In this document: in pieces, positions 23,627-30,779 of the stretch | Position numbering within the stretch: position 1 is the first letter of the stretch | Layout of the letters: each line of letters starts with the position of its first letter | Assembly (NCBI RefSeq): GCF_900186125.1 | Contig: NZ_FYBQ01000018.1 | Coordinates: forward strand, 1-33,652 | Direction: 5' to 3' | DNA from: Listeria goaensis | Lineage (GTDB): Bacteria > Bacillota > Bacilli > Lactobacillales > Listeriaceae | DNA: 33,652 nucleotides | Notes under the pieces: model-generated | Seen by the model: only the letters and a program-made list of their open reading frames with translations | What the model was told of the DNA's origin: nothing | Databases searched by the model: none | Translations under genes and position numbers: made by a program

Positions 23627-24271
23627 ATGAAGTTTTTCATTGATACGGCAAATGTAGAGGAAATTAAGAAAGCTAGCCGGATGGGATTTATTGCTGGTGT
23701 GACGACAAATCCGTCGCTAATCGCGAAAGAAGGTCGGGATTTTGGCGAAGTGATTCAGGAAATTACAGCTATTGTAGATGGTCCAATTAGCGGCGAAGTA
23801 GTCAGTCTTGAAGCGGACAAGATGGTTGCAGAAGGTCGTGAAATCGCGAAAATTCATCCAAATATGGTTGTGAAAATCCCAATGACGGGCGAAGGCTTGG
23901 CGGCTGTCAAAGTCTTGCATGCGGAAGGGATTAAAACGAATGTGACACTCGTATTTTCGGCAGCACAAGCGTTACTTGCGGCGCGTTCAGGCGCAACTTA
24001 CGTATCTCCATTTTTAGGTCGCCTTGATGATATCGGCCAGGACGGTTTAGAATTAATTCGCGACATCGCGGAAATTTTTGCTGTTCATGATATAGAAACG
24101 GAAATCATTTCAGCAAGCGTCAGACACCCCATCCATGTCATTGAATGTGCACGAGCAGGTGCGGATATTGCTACAATCCCGTATAAAGTTTTCGAACAGA
24201 TGCTAAGACATCCTTTGACCGACACAGGGATTGAGAAATTTTTAGCAGATTATGAGGCCTCAAAAAAATGA
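23627..24271 (+). CDS. tal: Transaldolase (TalC/FSA-type, short subfamily)
   Basis: 214 residues, a compact TIM barrel of the small transaldolase / fructose-6-phosphate aldolase subfamily. [16 protein letters not shown] and [13 protein letters not shown] open the barrel. The Schiff-base Lys is K83 in [40 protein letters not shown] and [13 protein letters not shown] follow. It transfers a dihydroxyacetone unit in the non-oxidative pentose phosphate pathway. The ATG has AAGGAGGAAT upstream. The stop overlaps the next gene by four bases, so the SH3 gene is coupled. Carbon catabolite control is suggested by the cre-like site. Confidence 0.92.
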   Translation: MKFFIDTANVEEIKKASRMGFIAGVTTNPSLIAKEGRDFGEVIQEITAIVDGPISGEVVSLEADKMVAEGREIAKIHPNMVVKIPMTGEGLAAVKVLHAEGIKTNVTLVFSAAQALLAARSGATYVSPFLGRLDDIGQDGLELIRDIAEIFAVHDIETEIISASVRHPIHVIECARAGADIATIPYKVFEQMLRHPLTDTGIEKFLADYEASKK

Positions 24272-24612
24272 ATCGCACCTATCTTGTGAAAAAAGAACAT
24301 CATATGCACAGGCCGAACCCCCTTTTTGTTGGTAAAAATGAAGGCGTTTGGACCTTTCAAGAAGACGAGGACTACCCAGGCTGGATTTTTTGCAAAGTCA
24401 AGGCGTCGGGGCTAGAAGGCTATGTTCCAAAGCAAATACTTATCTCGGATGAAAGCGGGAAGTCTGCTACCGTTTCTGAAGACTACTCAGCGCGTGAGCT
24501 CGCTGTGAAACCAGGCGATAAAGTCGAAAGTAATCGCGAATTAAACGGCTTTGCGTGGTGCGTTGATGAGGACGGAATGGCTGGCTGGATACCGCTTGAT
24601 AAATTAGCGTAA
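24268..24612 (+). CDS. Small protein with two SH3-like domains
   Basis: 114 residues, no signal peptide or TM segment, so cytoplasmic. It contains two SH3-like barrels. The first has [22 protein letters not shown] followed by GYVPKQIL, and the second has [40 protein letters not shown]. Each ends with the Trp/Tyr-IP/VP element of SH3 folds. The start ATG (ATGA) overlaps the transaldolase stop. The function is unknown. Confidence 0.75.
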   Translation: MNRTYLVKKEHHMHRPNPLFVGKNEGVWTFQEDEDYPGWIFCKVKASGLEGYVPKQILISDESGKSATVSEDYSARELAVKPGDKVESNRELNGFAWCVDEDGMAGWIPLDKLA

Positions 24613-24649
24613 ATTTCAAAATGAAATTTTTTAAGTTTCGAAAGAGTGA

Positions 24650-24655
24650 TATAAT
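24650..24655 (+). promoter_or_regulatory. Possible -10 element in front of the sirtuin leader hairpin
   Basis: TATAAT with a weak -35. Transcription from it would begin about where the following terminator hairpin begins. Confidence 0.3.
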
Positions 24656-24658
24656 GGT

Positions 24659-24695
24659 AGCCAAGCATTTGTTTTCAGATGTTTGGCTATTTTTG
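24659..24695 (+). terminator. Terminator after the SH3 gene
   Basis: AGCCAAGCATTT pairs with AGATGTTTGGCT around GTTTTC and is followed by ATTTTTG. Confidence 0.7.
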
Positions 24696-24730
24696 ACGGC
24701 ACAAATTGTTTGAGAAAAGAGGTTTTGAAG

Positions 24731-25429
24731 ATGGAAAATGTCAAACAACTTCAGGCGGCGATTTTTAATGCGAGTAAAATTGTTTTTTTGACTGGCGCAG
24801 GCGTATCGGTACCTTCCGGAATTCCAGATTACCGGTCGAAAGACGGCCTTTACAAAGGGTATCAGAATCCGGAGTATTTACTTAGCGCCACTTGTTTGAA
24901 ACGTGAGCCAGAATTGTTTTATGACTTTGTGACAAAGAATATGTATTATCCAAAAGCAAAGCCGAACGGGATACACTTGAAAATGGCGGAACTAGAGCGG
25001 GATAAAGCTATCACGATAATTACGCAAAACATTGATGGTTTGCATGAAAAAGCGGGTTCTAAAAAGGTCATTGATTTTCACGGGAACTTATATGATTGCT
25101 ACTGTCAAAATTGTGGAGCAGCGATTCCCGCGGCGGAGTATTTGAAATCACGAATTCATGTGCAGTGCGGTGGTGAAGTCCGACCAAACGTCGTTTTATA
25201 CGGTGAAGGCATTTCTGAAAAAGCCATTTCAGGCGCCGTTTTCGCAGTGCAAACCGCGGATTTGATCGTCATTGTGGGCACAAGTTTCCAAGTGAGTCCA
25301 TTTTGCAATTTAATCGAGTATCGGAATAATCAGGCAGCCATTTTTGCGGTGAACAAAGAGGCATTACGGATTGCTGCTCCTGTTGAAATGATTCAGGCGG
25401 ATGCGCTGCGGGTATTTGAAAGCCTTTAA
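24731..25429 (+). CDS. Sir2-family NAD-dependent protein deacylase
   Basis: 232 residues, cytoplasmic. The NAD-binding motifs are TGAGVSVPSGIPDYRS (residues 21-36), TQNIDGLHEKAG and VGTSFQVSPF, and the catalytic His is H117 in DFHGN. It should remove acyl groups from lysines with NAD consumption. The zinc knuckle is unusual: C125 and C128 form one pair, but the second pair has only C146, and H143 stands where the third Cys normally lies (IHVQCGGEVRPNVVLYGE). The ATG at 24731 has AAGAGG upstream. A longer frame to 24683 has no ribosome binding site. Confidence 0.9.
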   Translation: MENVKQLQAAIFNASKIVFLTGAGVSVPSGIPDYRSKDGLYKGYQNPEYLLSATCLKREPELFYDFVTKNMYYPKAKPNGIHLKMAELERDKAITIITQNIDGLHEKAGSKKVIDFHGNLYDCYCQNCGAAIPAAEYLKSRIHVQCGGEVRPNVVLYGEGISEKAISGAVFAVQTADLIVIVGTSFQVSPFCNLIEYRNNQAAIFAVNKEALRIAAPVEMIQADALRVFESL

Positions 25430-25449
25430 GGGAAATCGGGCGCGCAGTT

Positions 25450-25479
25450 TTGACCAAAAGGGGGAGAACATGGTAAAAT
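25450..25479 (+). promoter_or_regulatory. Sigma-A promoter of the CNNM/CBS transporter gene
   Basis: TTGACC at 25450-25455, an 18-base spacer, and TAAAAT at 25474-25479. A small hairpin (ACTGG/CCAGT) at about 25487-25505 follows in the leader. Confidence 0.6.
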
Positions 25480-25539
25480 TTGAATAACTGGGAGCGTTTT
25501 CCAGTCAAAATTTTCTTTTATTAAGGAGTGGACGGCTAC

Positions 25540-26880
25540 ATGTCACCTGACCCCGAGAGTCAGCAGATTATTTTACAACTCATACTTATTTTGGTGTTAA
25601 CTTTACTCAATGCATTTTTTGCTTCGGCAGAGATGGCGCTTGTATCTTTAAACAAAGGTCGGATTAAAAATCAGGCCGAGAATGGCGATAAGAAAGCAAA
25701 GAAATTGGTGACGTTAATTGAAGACCCGAGCAACTTTCTAGCGACAATTCAAGTGTGTATTACGCTTGCTGGTTTTTTCTCGAGTGCTTCGGCAGCGACA
25801 AGCATTGCCACCCGCTTTGAGTCTTATTTAGGCGGCGGGGCATTTGCAAAAGAAATGTCGATTATTATTGTCACAATTATTCTTTCCTACATTACGCTTG
25901 TATTCGGTGAGCTTTATCCGAAACGCATTGCGCTACAAAAATCAGAGGCGATTGCTCGTTTTTCGGTTGGCCCGATTCGCGTTGTTGGAATGTTACTTCG
26001 CCCATTCGTAAAATTGTTGTCACTTTCGACAAATGCGCTTGTGAAATTAACGCGGATGACGGATGCAACAGAAGATGACCGCATGACGCGAGAAGAGATG
26101 CAAATGTTGATGGAATCGAGTTCAAAAGATGGCATTATTGAGGAAGAAGAACTTAGCATGTTGCGCGGTGTATTTGAACTTGATAATAAATATGCGCGTG
26201 AAGCGATGGTGCCACGAACGGATGCCTTTATGATTGATGTGGATTTTGCACCAGAAAAAATTTGTGATTTATTGCTGGAAGAAAACTATTCGCGAATTCC
26301 GGTCTACATGGGAGATCAGGATTCTGTCTATGGTATTTTGCATTTAAAAGACTATTTTGTAGAAGCACGAAAAGTTGGTTTTGATCATGTAGACATTAAA
26401 AAACTAGTGAAAGAGGCTTATTTTGCTCAAGAAACAATGTTTATTGATGATTTGCTGAAAAACATGCAGCGCACACGTAATCAGATGGCGATTTTAATGG
26501 ACGAGTACGGCGGTGTTGCGGGAATCATTACTATTGAAGATTTATTAGAAGAAATTGTCGGCGATATCGATGATGAATATGATGACTTAACAAATGAATT
26601 TGTGAAAATAAATGACCATACTTACGAGGTTGACGGAATGCTTGCACTGGACGACTTTAATCGCATGTTTCACGTGGAACTTCCCGCTCGGGGTGTGGAT
26701 ACAATTGCTGGCTTTGTCTTGACGCTACTAGGCAGTATCCCAAATGACGGGGAAAAAGCAGTGGCAGACTACGAACAATTTACGTTCACAGCACTTGAAG
26801 TAAAAGATGCGCGTCTTGTCTCACTGCGAGTGGAAATTAATCCATTGCAGCAGCAGGAGGAAGCGGCGGACACAATTTGA
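25540..26880 (+). CDS. HlyC/CorC-family CNNM membrane protein with CBS pair
   Basis: 446 residues. The CNNM (DUF21) membrane domain covers about residues 5-200, with LLNAFFASAEMALVSLNKGRIK, TIQVCITLAGFFSSASAA and TLVFGELYPKRIALQ. Two CBS domains follow at about 210-340 (EAMVPRTDAFMIDVDF, YSRIPVYMGDQDSVYGILHLKD, MAILMDEYGGVAGIITIEDLLEEIVGDIDDE). A CorC_HlyC C-terminal domain covers about 350-435 (YEVDGMLALDDFNRMF). Bacterial relatives such as MpfA export Mg2+ or related divalent cations, with the CBS pair sensing Mg-ATP. The ATG at 25540 is favoured over the GTG at 25528 because AAGGAGTG has better spacing to it. It is followed by a terminator at 26901. Confidence 0.9.
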   Translation: MSPDPESQQIILQLILILVLTLLNAFFASAEMALVSLNKGRIKNQAENGDKKAKKLVTLIEDPSNFLATIQVCITLAGFFSSASAATSIATRFESYLGGGAFAKEMSIIIVTIILSYITLVFGELYPKRIALQKSEAIARFSVGPIRVVGMLLRPFVKLLSLSTNALVKLTRMTDATEDDRMTREEMQMLMESSSKDGIIEEEELSMLRGVFELDNKYAREAMVPRTDAFMIDVDFAPEKICDLLLEENYSRIPVYMGDQDSVYGILHLKDYFVEARKVGFDHVDIKKLVKEAYFAQETMFIDDLLKNMQRTRNQMAILMDEYGGVAGIITIEDLLEEIVGDIDDEYDDLTNEFVKINDHTYEVDGMLALDDFNRMFHVELPARGVDTIAGFVLTLLGSIPNDGEKAVADYEQFTFTALEVKDARLVSLRVEINPLQQQEEAADTI

Positions 26881-26900
26881 CGGCTTACTAAGTTTGCCGG

Positions 26901-26927
26901 AAGCAGGGCAATTTGTCCTGCTTTTTG
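26901..26927 (+). terminator. Terminator after the CNNM/CBS gene
   Basis: AAGCAGGGCA pairs with TGTCCTGCTT around ATT, then TTTT. It separates this gene from lacI-type gene 26945. Confidence 0.75.
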
Positions 26928-26944
26928 TATAGGGGGAGAAAAAA

Positions 26945-27901
26945 ATGCCAAACATTAAGGAAATCGCGAAACAAGCGGGTGTTTCAGTGACGACAGTATC
27001 GCGTGTTTTAAACAATCATCCGTATGTGGCGAGCGAAAAGCGCGCGCGCGTACAAGAAGTGATGCGCGAGCTTGACTACATACCAAACCGGAGTGCGACA
27101 AACTTGGCGCTTGGCAAAACGAACACAATTGGTGTGATTTTACCCTATAACGATCACCCGTGGTTCGATAAGGTTGTAAACGGCGTACTGGACGCGGCTT
27201 TCCGGAAGAAGTACTCGGTGACGCTATTTCCAACGGGCTACGATGCAAAAACAGAAGAAAAATATTTGATGATGCTAAAAACGAAACAAGTGGACGGGCT
27301 CATCATCGCTTCGCGCGCGAATACGTTGGAGCTAATTCAGCAGTATGCGGAGTACGGCCCCATCGTCGTAAGCGAGGAAACGGACATTCCCGAACTTTCG
27401 TGCGCCTATATCGACCGCGCCAAAGCGTACCAAGAAGGCTTTCTTTTTTTGAAGGAAAAAGGATATCGTGACGTCTGTTTCACGAATGGACGGGCTAGAA
27501 GCATTAGCCCAAGTACGCGCCACAAAATGAGTGCCTTTGAAAAAGTGTATCAAAAAAATGCGGCAGACTATGCCTTGAATGATTGCTACACAGTTGAAGA
27601 CGGCATAGCGGCTGCCCGATATTTTTTTGAAGAAAGCGGCATGAAACCAGATGCAATTTATTCAAACGGCGATGAAGTCGCAGCGGGCATCATGGTCTAT
27701 GCGCGCGAAAAGGGGCTTCGTGTACCAGAAGACTTGGCGATTTTAGGGCAAGAAAATTTGCCGATTGGATTCGTGCTTGAACTTACAACGCTCGACCACA
27801 ATCTGAAAAAATTAGGCGAAATGGCTTTTTCAATATTTTATTCAAAAGAAGTAAGAAAAGAGCGAATTGAGCATGCGCTAATCGTTCGAAAATCAGTCTG
27901 A
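26945..27901 (+). CDS. LacI/GalR-family transcription regulator
   Basis: 318 residues. The N-terminal helix-turn-helix and hinge are typical: MPNIKEIAKQAGVSVTTVSR followed by VLNNHPYVASEKRARVQEVM. A periplasmic-binding-protein-like sugar domain follows with NTIGVILPYNDHPWFDKVVNG, KQVDGLIIAS and PDAIYSNGDEVAAGIM. The inducer is probably a sugar. The ATG has AGGGGGAG upstream. The near-palindrome at 27927-27942, just downstream, is a good candidate operator and would place the next two genes under its control. I recall a LacI gene in this neighbourhood in Listeria. Confidence 0.92.
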   Translation: MPNIKEIAKQAGVSVTTVSRVLNNHPYVASEKRARVQEVMRELDYIPNRSATNLALGKTNTIGVILPYNDHPWFDKVVNGVLDAAFRKKYSVTLFPTGYDAKTEEKYLMMLKTKQVDGLIIASRANTLELIQQYAEYGPIVVSEETDIPELSCAYIDRAKAYQEGFLFLKEKGYRDVCFTNGRARSISPSTRHKMSAFEKVYQKNAADYALNDCYTVEDGIAAARYFFEESGMKPDAIYSNGDEVAAGIMVYAREKGLRVPEDLAILGQENLPIGFVLELTTLDHNLKKLGEMAFSIFYSKEVRKERIEHALIVRKSV

Positions 27902-27912
27902 AAAATTTTAAT

Positions 27913-27950
27913 TGAAAACGCTTGACATGAAACCCGTTTCATCATGTACA
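27913..27950 (+). promoter_or_regulatory. Promoter with overlapping LacI-type operator and cre-like site
   Basis: The -35 TTGACA (27922-27927) is followed by ATGAAAC-CC-GTTTCAT (27927-27942), a perfect inverted repeat with 7-base arms that fills the promoter spacer. The -10 is weak (TGTACA, 17 bases on). TGAAAACGCTTGAC at 27913-27926 matches a cre site at 12 of 14 positions and overlaps the -35. Confidence 0.5.
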
Positions 27951-27983
27951 ACTTAGGTAGAGACTTTGAAGGGGGCGAAAATA

Positions 27984-28337
27984 ATGATTGTGTCAGGTGT
28001 TTGCAAAGTTTACTCAGAAATTGGTATGGAATATCAGTACGGGGAATTTTGTGTGGAACGTGATTATTTGGTGTTTGAGCGAAATTACAGTTATGGTTTG
28101 GGAAAACGCCACACGTATCCGCTCGCAAGTTTGCGTAATATTGCGCTTGTTCCAGAAAAAGGCGGACAATATTTAACTTTTTCTTGTGAAAATACCCGGT
28201 TTGAAATTGCGGATAGTACAAATGAATTGAAACCTTTTGCCGATGAACTTCGCGCTGAAAGATACGGTATGCCAGAACCGAATCGGTTAAAGCGCAGTAA
28301 ATATACCCCGCATCATCATTATGTTTTTGCAAAATAA
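27984..28337 (+). CDS. Small protein of unknown function in the LacI-adjacent operon
   Basis: 117 residues, soluble, no recognised family. It has alternating strands (VCKVYSEIGMEYQYGEFCVERDYLVFERNYSYG, HTYPLASLRNIALVPEKG, YLTFSCENTRFEIADSTNELKPFADELRAERYG) and an unusual basic, His-rich tail (RSKYTPHHHYVFAK). This looks like a small PH-like or SH3-like beta fold. The ATG at 27984 has GAAGGGGG upstream. The downstream HAD gene begins 13 bases after it. Confidence 0.7.
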   Translation: MIVSGVCKVYSEIGMEYQYGEFCVERDYLVFERNYSYGLGKRHTYPLASLRNIALVPEKGGQYLTFSCENTRFEIADSTNELKPFADELRAERYGMPEPNRLKRSKYTPHHHYVFAK

Positions 28338-28350
28338 AGGAGGAATAAAG

Positions 28351-28956
28351 ATGTATAAAGCGATTATTTTTGATGTTGATGGAACAATTTTAGATACAGA
28401 AAAAGCGGTTTTACATTCTCTTCAATCTGTTTTGCAAGAAGAAGGACTCACGTATACGCAAGACGAACTGCGTTTTGTTTTAGGGATAACCGGCAAGAAA
28501 GCGCTTGCCCAATTGGATATTTTAGACGAAGAAGAAATTTTTGAGAAATGGGTGGAACGCGAAGCATCGCTCATTCATGAGGTGGAAATTTTTGAAGGCA
28601 TTAAAGAGGCGCTTGAAGCGATTCCGCAGAGCGGTGTTGTCACTTCGAAAAATGCAGTAGAAATGGAGAAGGGCTTTTACCCGTTCGGCATTGACCACCA
28701 CTTCGATGCGATTGTTTGCGCGAGTGATACGACGGAACACAAACCTCACCCCGCTCCTTTGTTGAAAAATATTGAAATGCTAGCTTTAAAACCTTCCGAC
28801 GTCATTTACATTGGCGACTCCGCGTATGACATGGCCTGTGCGCACGCTGCCGGTGCCCATTTCGGCCTCGCACTTTGGGGAGCCAAATCAAAAGACGGAT
28901 TTGAGAAGGCGGAATTTATTTTTGAAACGCCGGAAGAGATTTTGGCGCATATATAG
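28351..28956 (+). CDS. HAD-superfamily hydrolase (phosphoglycolate/beta-phosphoglucomutase-like)
   Basis: 201 residues. Motif I is FDVDGTILDTE (nucleophile Asp9 and Asp11), motif II VVTSKN, motif III Lys in TTEHKPHPAPLL, and motif IV YIGDSAYDMACAHAAG. A helical cap lies between motifs I and II, placing it in subclass IA with phosphoglycolate phosphatases. The substrate is unknown. The ATG at 28351 has AAAGGAGGAA upstream, and the frame's earlier ATG at 28321 is inside the previous gene. The terminator at 28963 follows. Confidence 0.88.
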   Translation: MYKAIIFDVDGTILDTEKAVLHSLQSVLQEEGLTYTQDELRFVLGITGKKALAQLDILDEEEIFEKWVEREASLIHEVEIFEGIKEALEAIPQSGVVTSKNAVEMEKGFYPFGIDHHFDAIVCASDTTEHKPHPAPLLKNIEMLALKPSDVIYIGDSAYDMACAHAAGAHFGLALWGAKSKDGFEKAEFIFETPEEILAHI

Positions 28957-28962
28957 ACATTG

Positions 28963-28997
28963 AAAAGGTGGCTCGAAAATTCGAGCCACCTTTTTTA
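28963..28997. terminator. Bidirectional terminator after the HAD gene
   Basis: AAAAGGTGGCTCGAA pairs with TTCGAGCCACCTTTTTT around AA. The convergent IDEAL-protein gene ends at its right edge. Confidence 0.88.
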
Positions 28998-29228
28998 AAA
29001 TTGTAATTCTTCTTCTTGAAGGCGTTTTAGGCGTAGTGATAATAGAATGAAGCGTTTCTTGTTTCCGTCGTCGAGAGCAAGATCAATTTCGGTTTGAATT
29101 CTTGCTATCCGTTGTTTTTGACCGAGCATTGTCATGTAGCACTCAATAAACGTATTCATTAATGCCCGTTCCTTGGCTAACTCCTCGTATTGCTTGGATA
29201 GAGAACTCGAAAAAGGTTGCAGTGCCAT
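28995..29228 (-). CDS. Small IDEAL-domain protein
   Basis: 77 residues, helical, cytoplasmic. The C-terminal part RIQTEIDLALDDGNKKRF followed by ILLSLRLKRLQEEELQ fits the IDEAL domain (an Ile-Asp...Ala-Leu-Asp core followed by a Phe and a helix), a short motif found in small Firmicute proteins. The ATG at 29228 has GGAGTG at six bases. The function is unknown. Confidence 0.65.
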   Translation of the reverse strand: MALQPFSSSLSKQYEELAKERALMNTFIECYMTMLGQKQRIARIQTEIDLALDDGNKKRFILLSLRLKRLQEEELQF

Positions 29229-29308
29229 GACAATCACTCCTTTAATGAATATTTAGAAAATTTATACTTTCTTATACCACCATTTTTTTTTGATAAAACG
29301 TGAGCAAA

Positions 29309-29336
29309 CAAAAAAGTCAGCAAATTGTACTGACTT
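29309..29336 (-). terminator. Terminator after the GGDEF gene
   Basis: On the minus strand AAAGTCAG pairs with CTGACTTT around TACAATTTG and is followed by TTTG. It lies just past the stop codon of the cyclase gene. Confidence 0.75.
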
Positions 29337-29338
29337 TC

Positions 29339-30415
29339 TCATAAAATGACACTTTGGTTGCGCCCAGCGTTTTTTGCCTGATAAAGTGCGCGATCTGCGA
29401 GGTGCTGAATTTCAGGAAATTCACGTGAATCGCAAGCTGTCGCTACACCAATTGAAATGGTGATGGAAATTTTTTGTGTGGTGTCAATCGGGATGGCAGA
29501 GTTTTGAATGGCGATGCGAATTTTTTCGGCGAGGTCATAGGCGGCCTTTTCATCAAAATTAATCGCCAAGATGCAAAATTCTTCTCCGCCCAAACGAAAG
29601 GCGTTCCCTTTTTCCAAACAGTGCTCTTGAATGATTGAAGCGCATGATTGAAGCACTTTATCACCTGCGAGATGCCCATAACTGTCGTTTACAGATTTAA
29701 AAAAATCGATATCAAGCATTAAAGCGCTTAATTTGTTTACTGTGGTATCTTCCATGAGTAGCTGAATTCGCTGGTCAAATGCGCGTCGGTTCGCAAGATT
29801 TGTGAGGGCGTCTGTGAAAGCACGCTCGGTTTCAACAATATACAAATGCCGCGTCCGTCGCATATCAAAAAGCACGGCATAAAGAATAAGTAATGCAAGG
29901 CCGTTGAAAACCGTCCAAGTAGTGATTAAAATAAGCGTTTTAAGCTGAAAACCATAAAAAAAGCTGCTGTTGATAATATATACGATGACACTGATGATGA
30001 ATAATTCAACGATGAGCTGACTTTCATGAATTTTACTTTTGCGGAATTTTATCCATATTGAAATGAGTAGGGCGAGCAAAAGAATGAAGAATAAAGCTTG
30101 TATGGCGATTCCAGATATTCCAAAAAGAAAGCGCGTTAGCCCGATGAGAAGTGCGGAGAAGACTGTGAAAATGGGCGAAGCCGAAATGGCGATTAAAATG
30201 ATGGATACGTAGCGTAAATCAATTTTCACACCGTCAGGCAGCTCAAATGCGAAATACATAAGTAAAAAGTTACTGATTAAAATAAGCAAAAAAATTACAG
30301 CTTTCCGCCACATGAGAAGTTGAGGATTAATTTGATAAGGTATTATTTTAAAAATAAAGTAAGTACCTGCAGAAGCGATAAAAATATTTGCTCCAAAATC
30401 CATTAGCAAATTCAT
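29339..30415 (-). CDS. Membrane-bound GGDEF diguanylate cyclase with a 5TM-type sensor
   Basis: 358 residues. The N-terminal half has about six TM segments in the pattern of 5TMR-LYT sensors (FIASAGTYFIFKIIPYQ, ISASPIFTVFSALLIGLTRF). The C-terminal GGDEF domain (about 195-358) begins DALTNLANRRAFDQR, has LMLDIDFFKSVNDSYGHLAGDKVL, and the active-site loop RLGGEEF. It should make cyclic di-GMP from two GTP. The inhibitory I-site RxxD, expected nine residues before GGEEF, is replaced by LEKG, so product inhibition is probably absent. Listeria uses c-di-GMP to control exopolysaccharide, so a link with surface glycans is possible but not shown. It is a single-gene unit. Confidence 0.9.
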   Translation of the reverse strand: MNLLMDFGANIFIASAGTYFIFKIIPYQINPQLLMWRKAVIFLLILISNFLLMYFAFELPDGVKIDLRYVSIILIAISASPIFTVFSALLIGLTRFLFGISGIAIQALFFILLLALLISIWIKFRKSKIHESQLIVELFIISVIVYIINSSFFYGFQLKTLILITTWTVFNGLALLILYAVLFDMRRTRHLYIVETERAFTDALTNLANRRAFDQRIQLLMEDTTVNKLSALMLDIDFFKSVNDSYGHLAGDKVLQSCASIIQEHCLEKGNAFRLGGEEFCILAINFDEKAAYDLAEKIRIAIQNSAIPIDTTQKISITISIGVATACDSREFPEIQHLADRALYQAKNAGRNQSVIL

Positions 30416-30506
30416 TTTTTATTCCTCTTTCACGTTAGTACTATCATTATAATGGATACAAGTAGAAATTGCACATGAATGGGCACGTTTTATGTAACCA
30501 ATATGA

Positions 30507-30534
30507 TTGACAACTTGATGATTGAAGATATACT
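30507..30534 (+). promoter_or_regulatory. Promoter of the small Cys-protein/FUSC gene pair
   Basis: TTGACA at 30507-30512, a 16-base spacer, and TATACT at 30529-30534. Transcription would start within or just before the AAAGGAGG ribosome binding site, giving a very short leader. Confidence 0.5.
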
Positions 30535-30554
30535 TAAATAAAGGAGGGGCTAGC

Positions 30555-30779
30555 GTGGAAGGATATGTGGTTGATGTTGTTCAAGATGCGAATAAATTTA
30601 GAGTGATTCATAAATATTCATGTGAGAATATACCAGCAAGGGAGAATCGGCTTATTTTAGGAAAGTTTGAAACGCCACAAGATGCACTCAAATCTGCGTA
30701 TACAAATTATAGTCAATTTTCTTTGAAGTTTCGTTTGTGCCCCTTATGTACAGCAACAGAAGGAGCGAAACAAGAATGA
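30555..30779 (+). CDS. Small protein with a C-terminal CPLC motif, unknown function
   Basis: 74 residues. The GTG at 30555 follows AAAGGAGGGG, so the start is clear. It contains EGYVVDVVQDANKFRVIHKY, then a helix SAYTNYSQFSL and a terminal RLCPLCTATEG. The CxxC pair could bind metal or be redox-active. The stop overlaps the FUSC-like gene by four bases (ATGA), so the two are co-translated. I do not recognise the family. Confidence 0.65.
   Translation: MEGYVVDVVQDANKFRVIHKYSCENIPARENRLILGKFETPQDALKSAYTNYSQFSLKFRLCPLCTATEGAKQE

Noticed and set aside
27838-28332. Minus-strand 164-codon frame opposite the small unknown gene
   Set aside because: The plus-strand gene has a strong ribosome binding site, a promoter and operon context. 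The minus frame has none.
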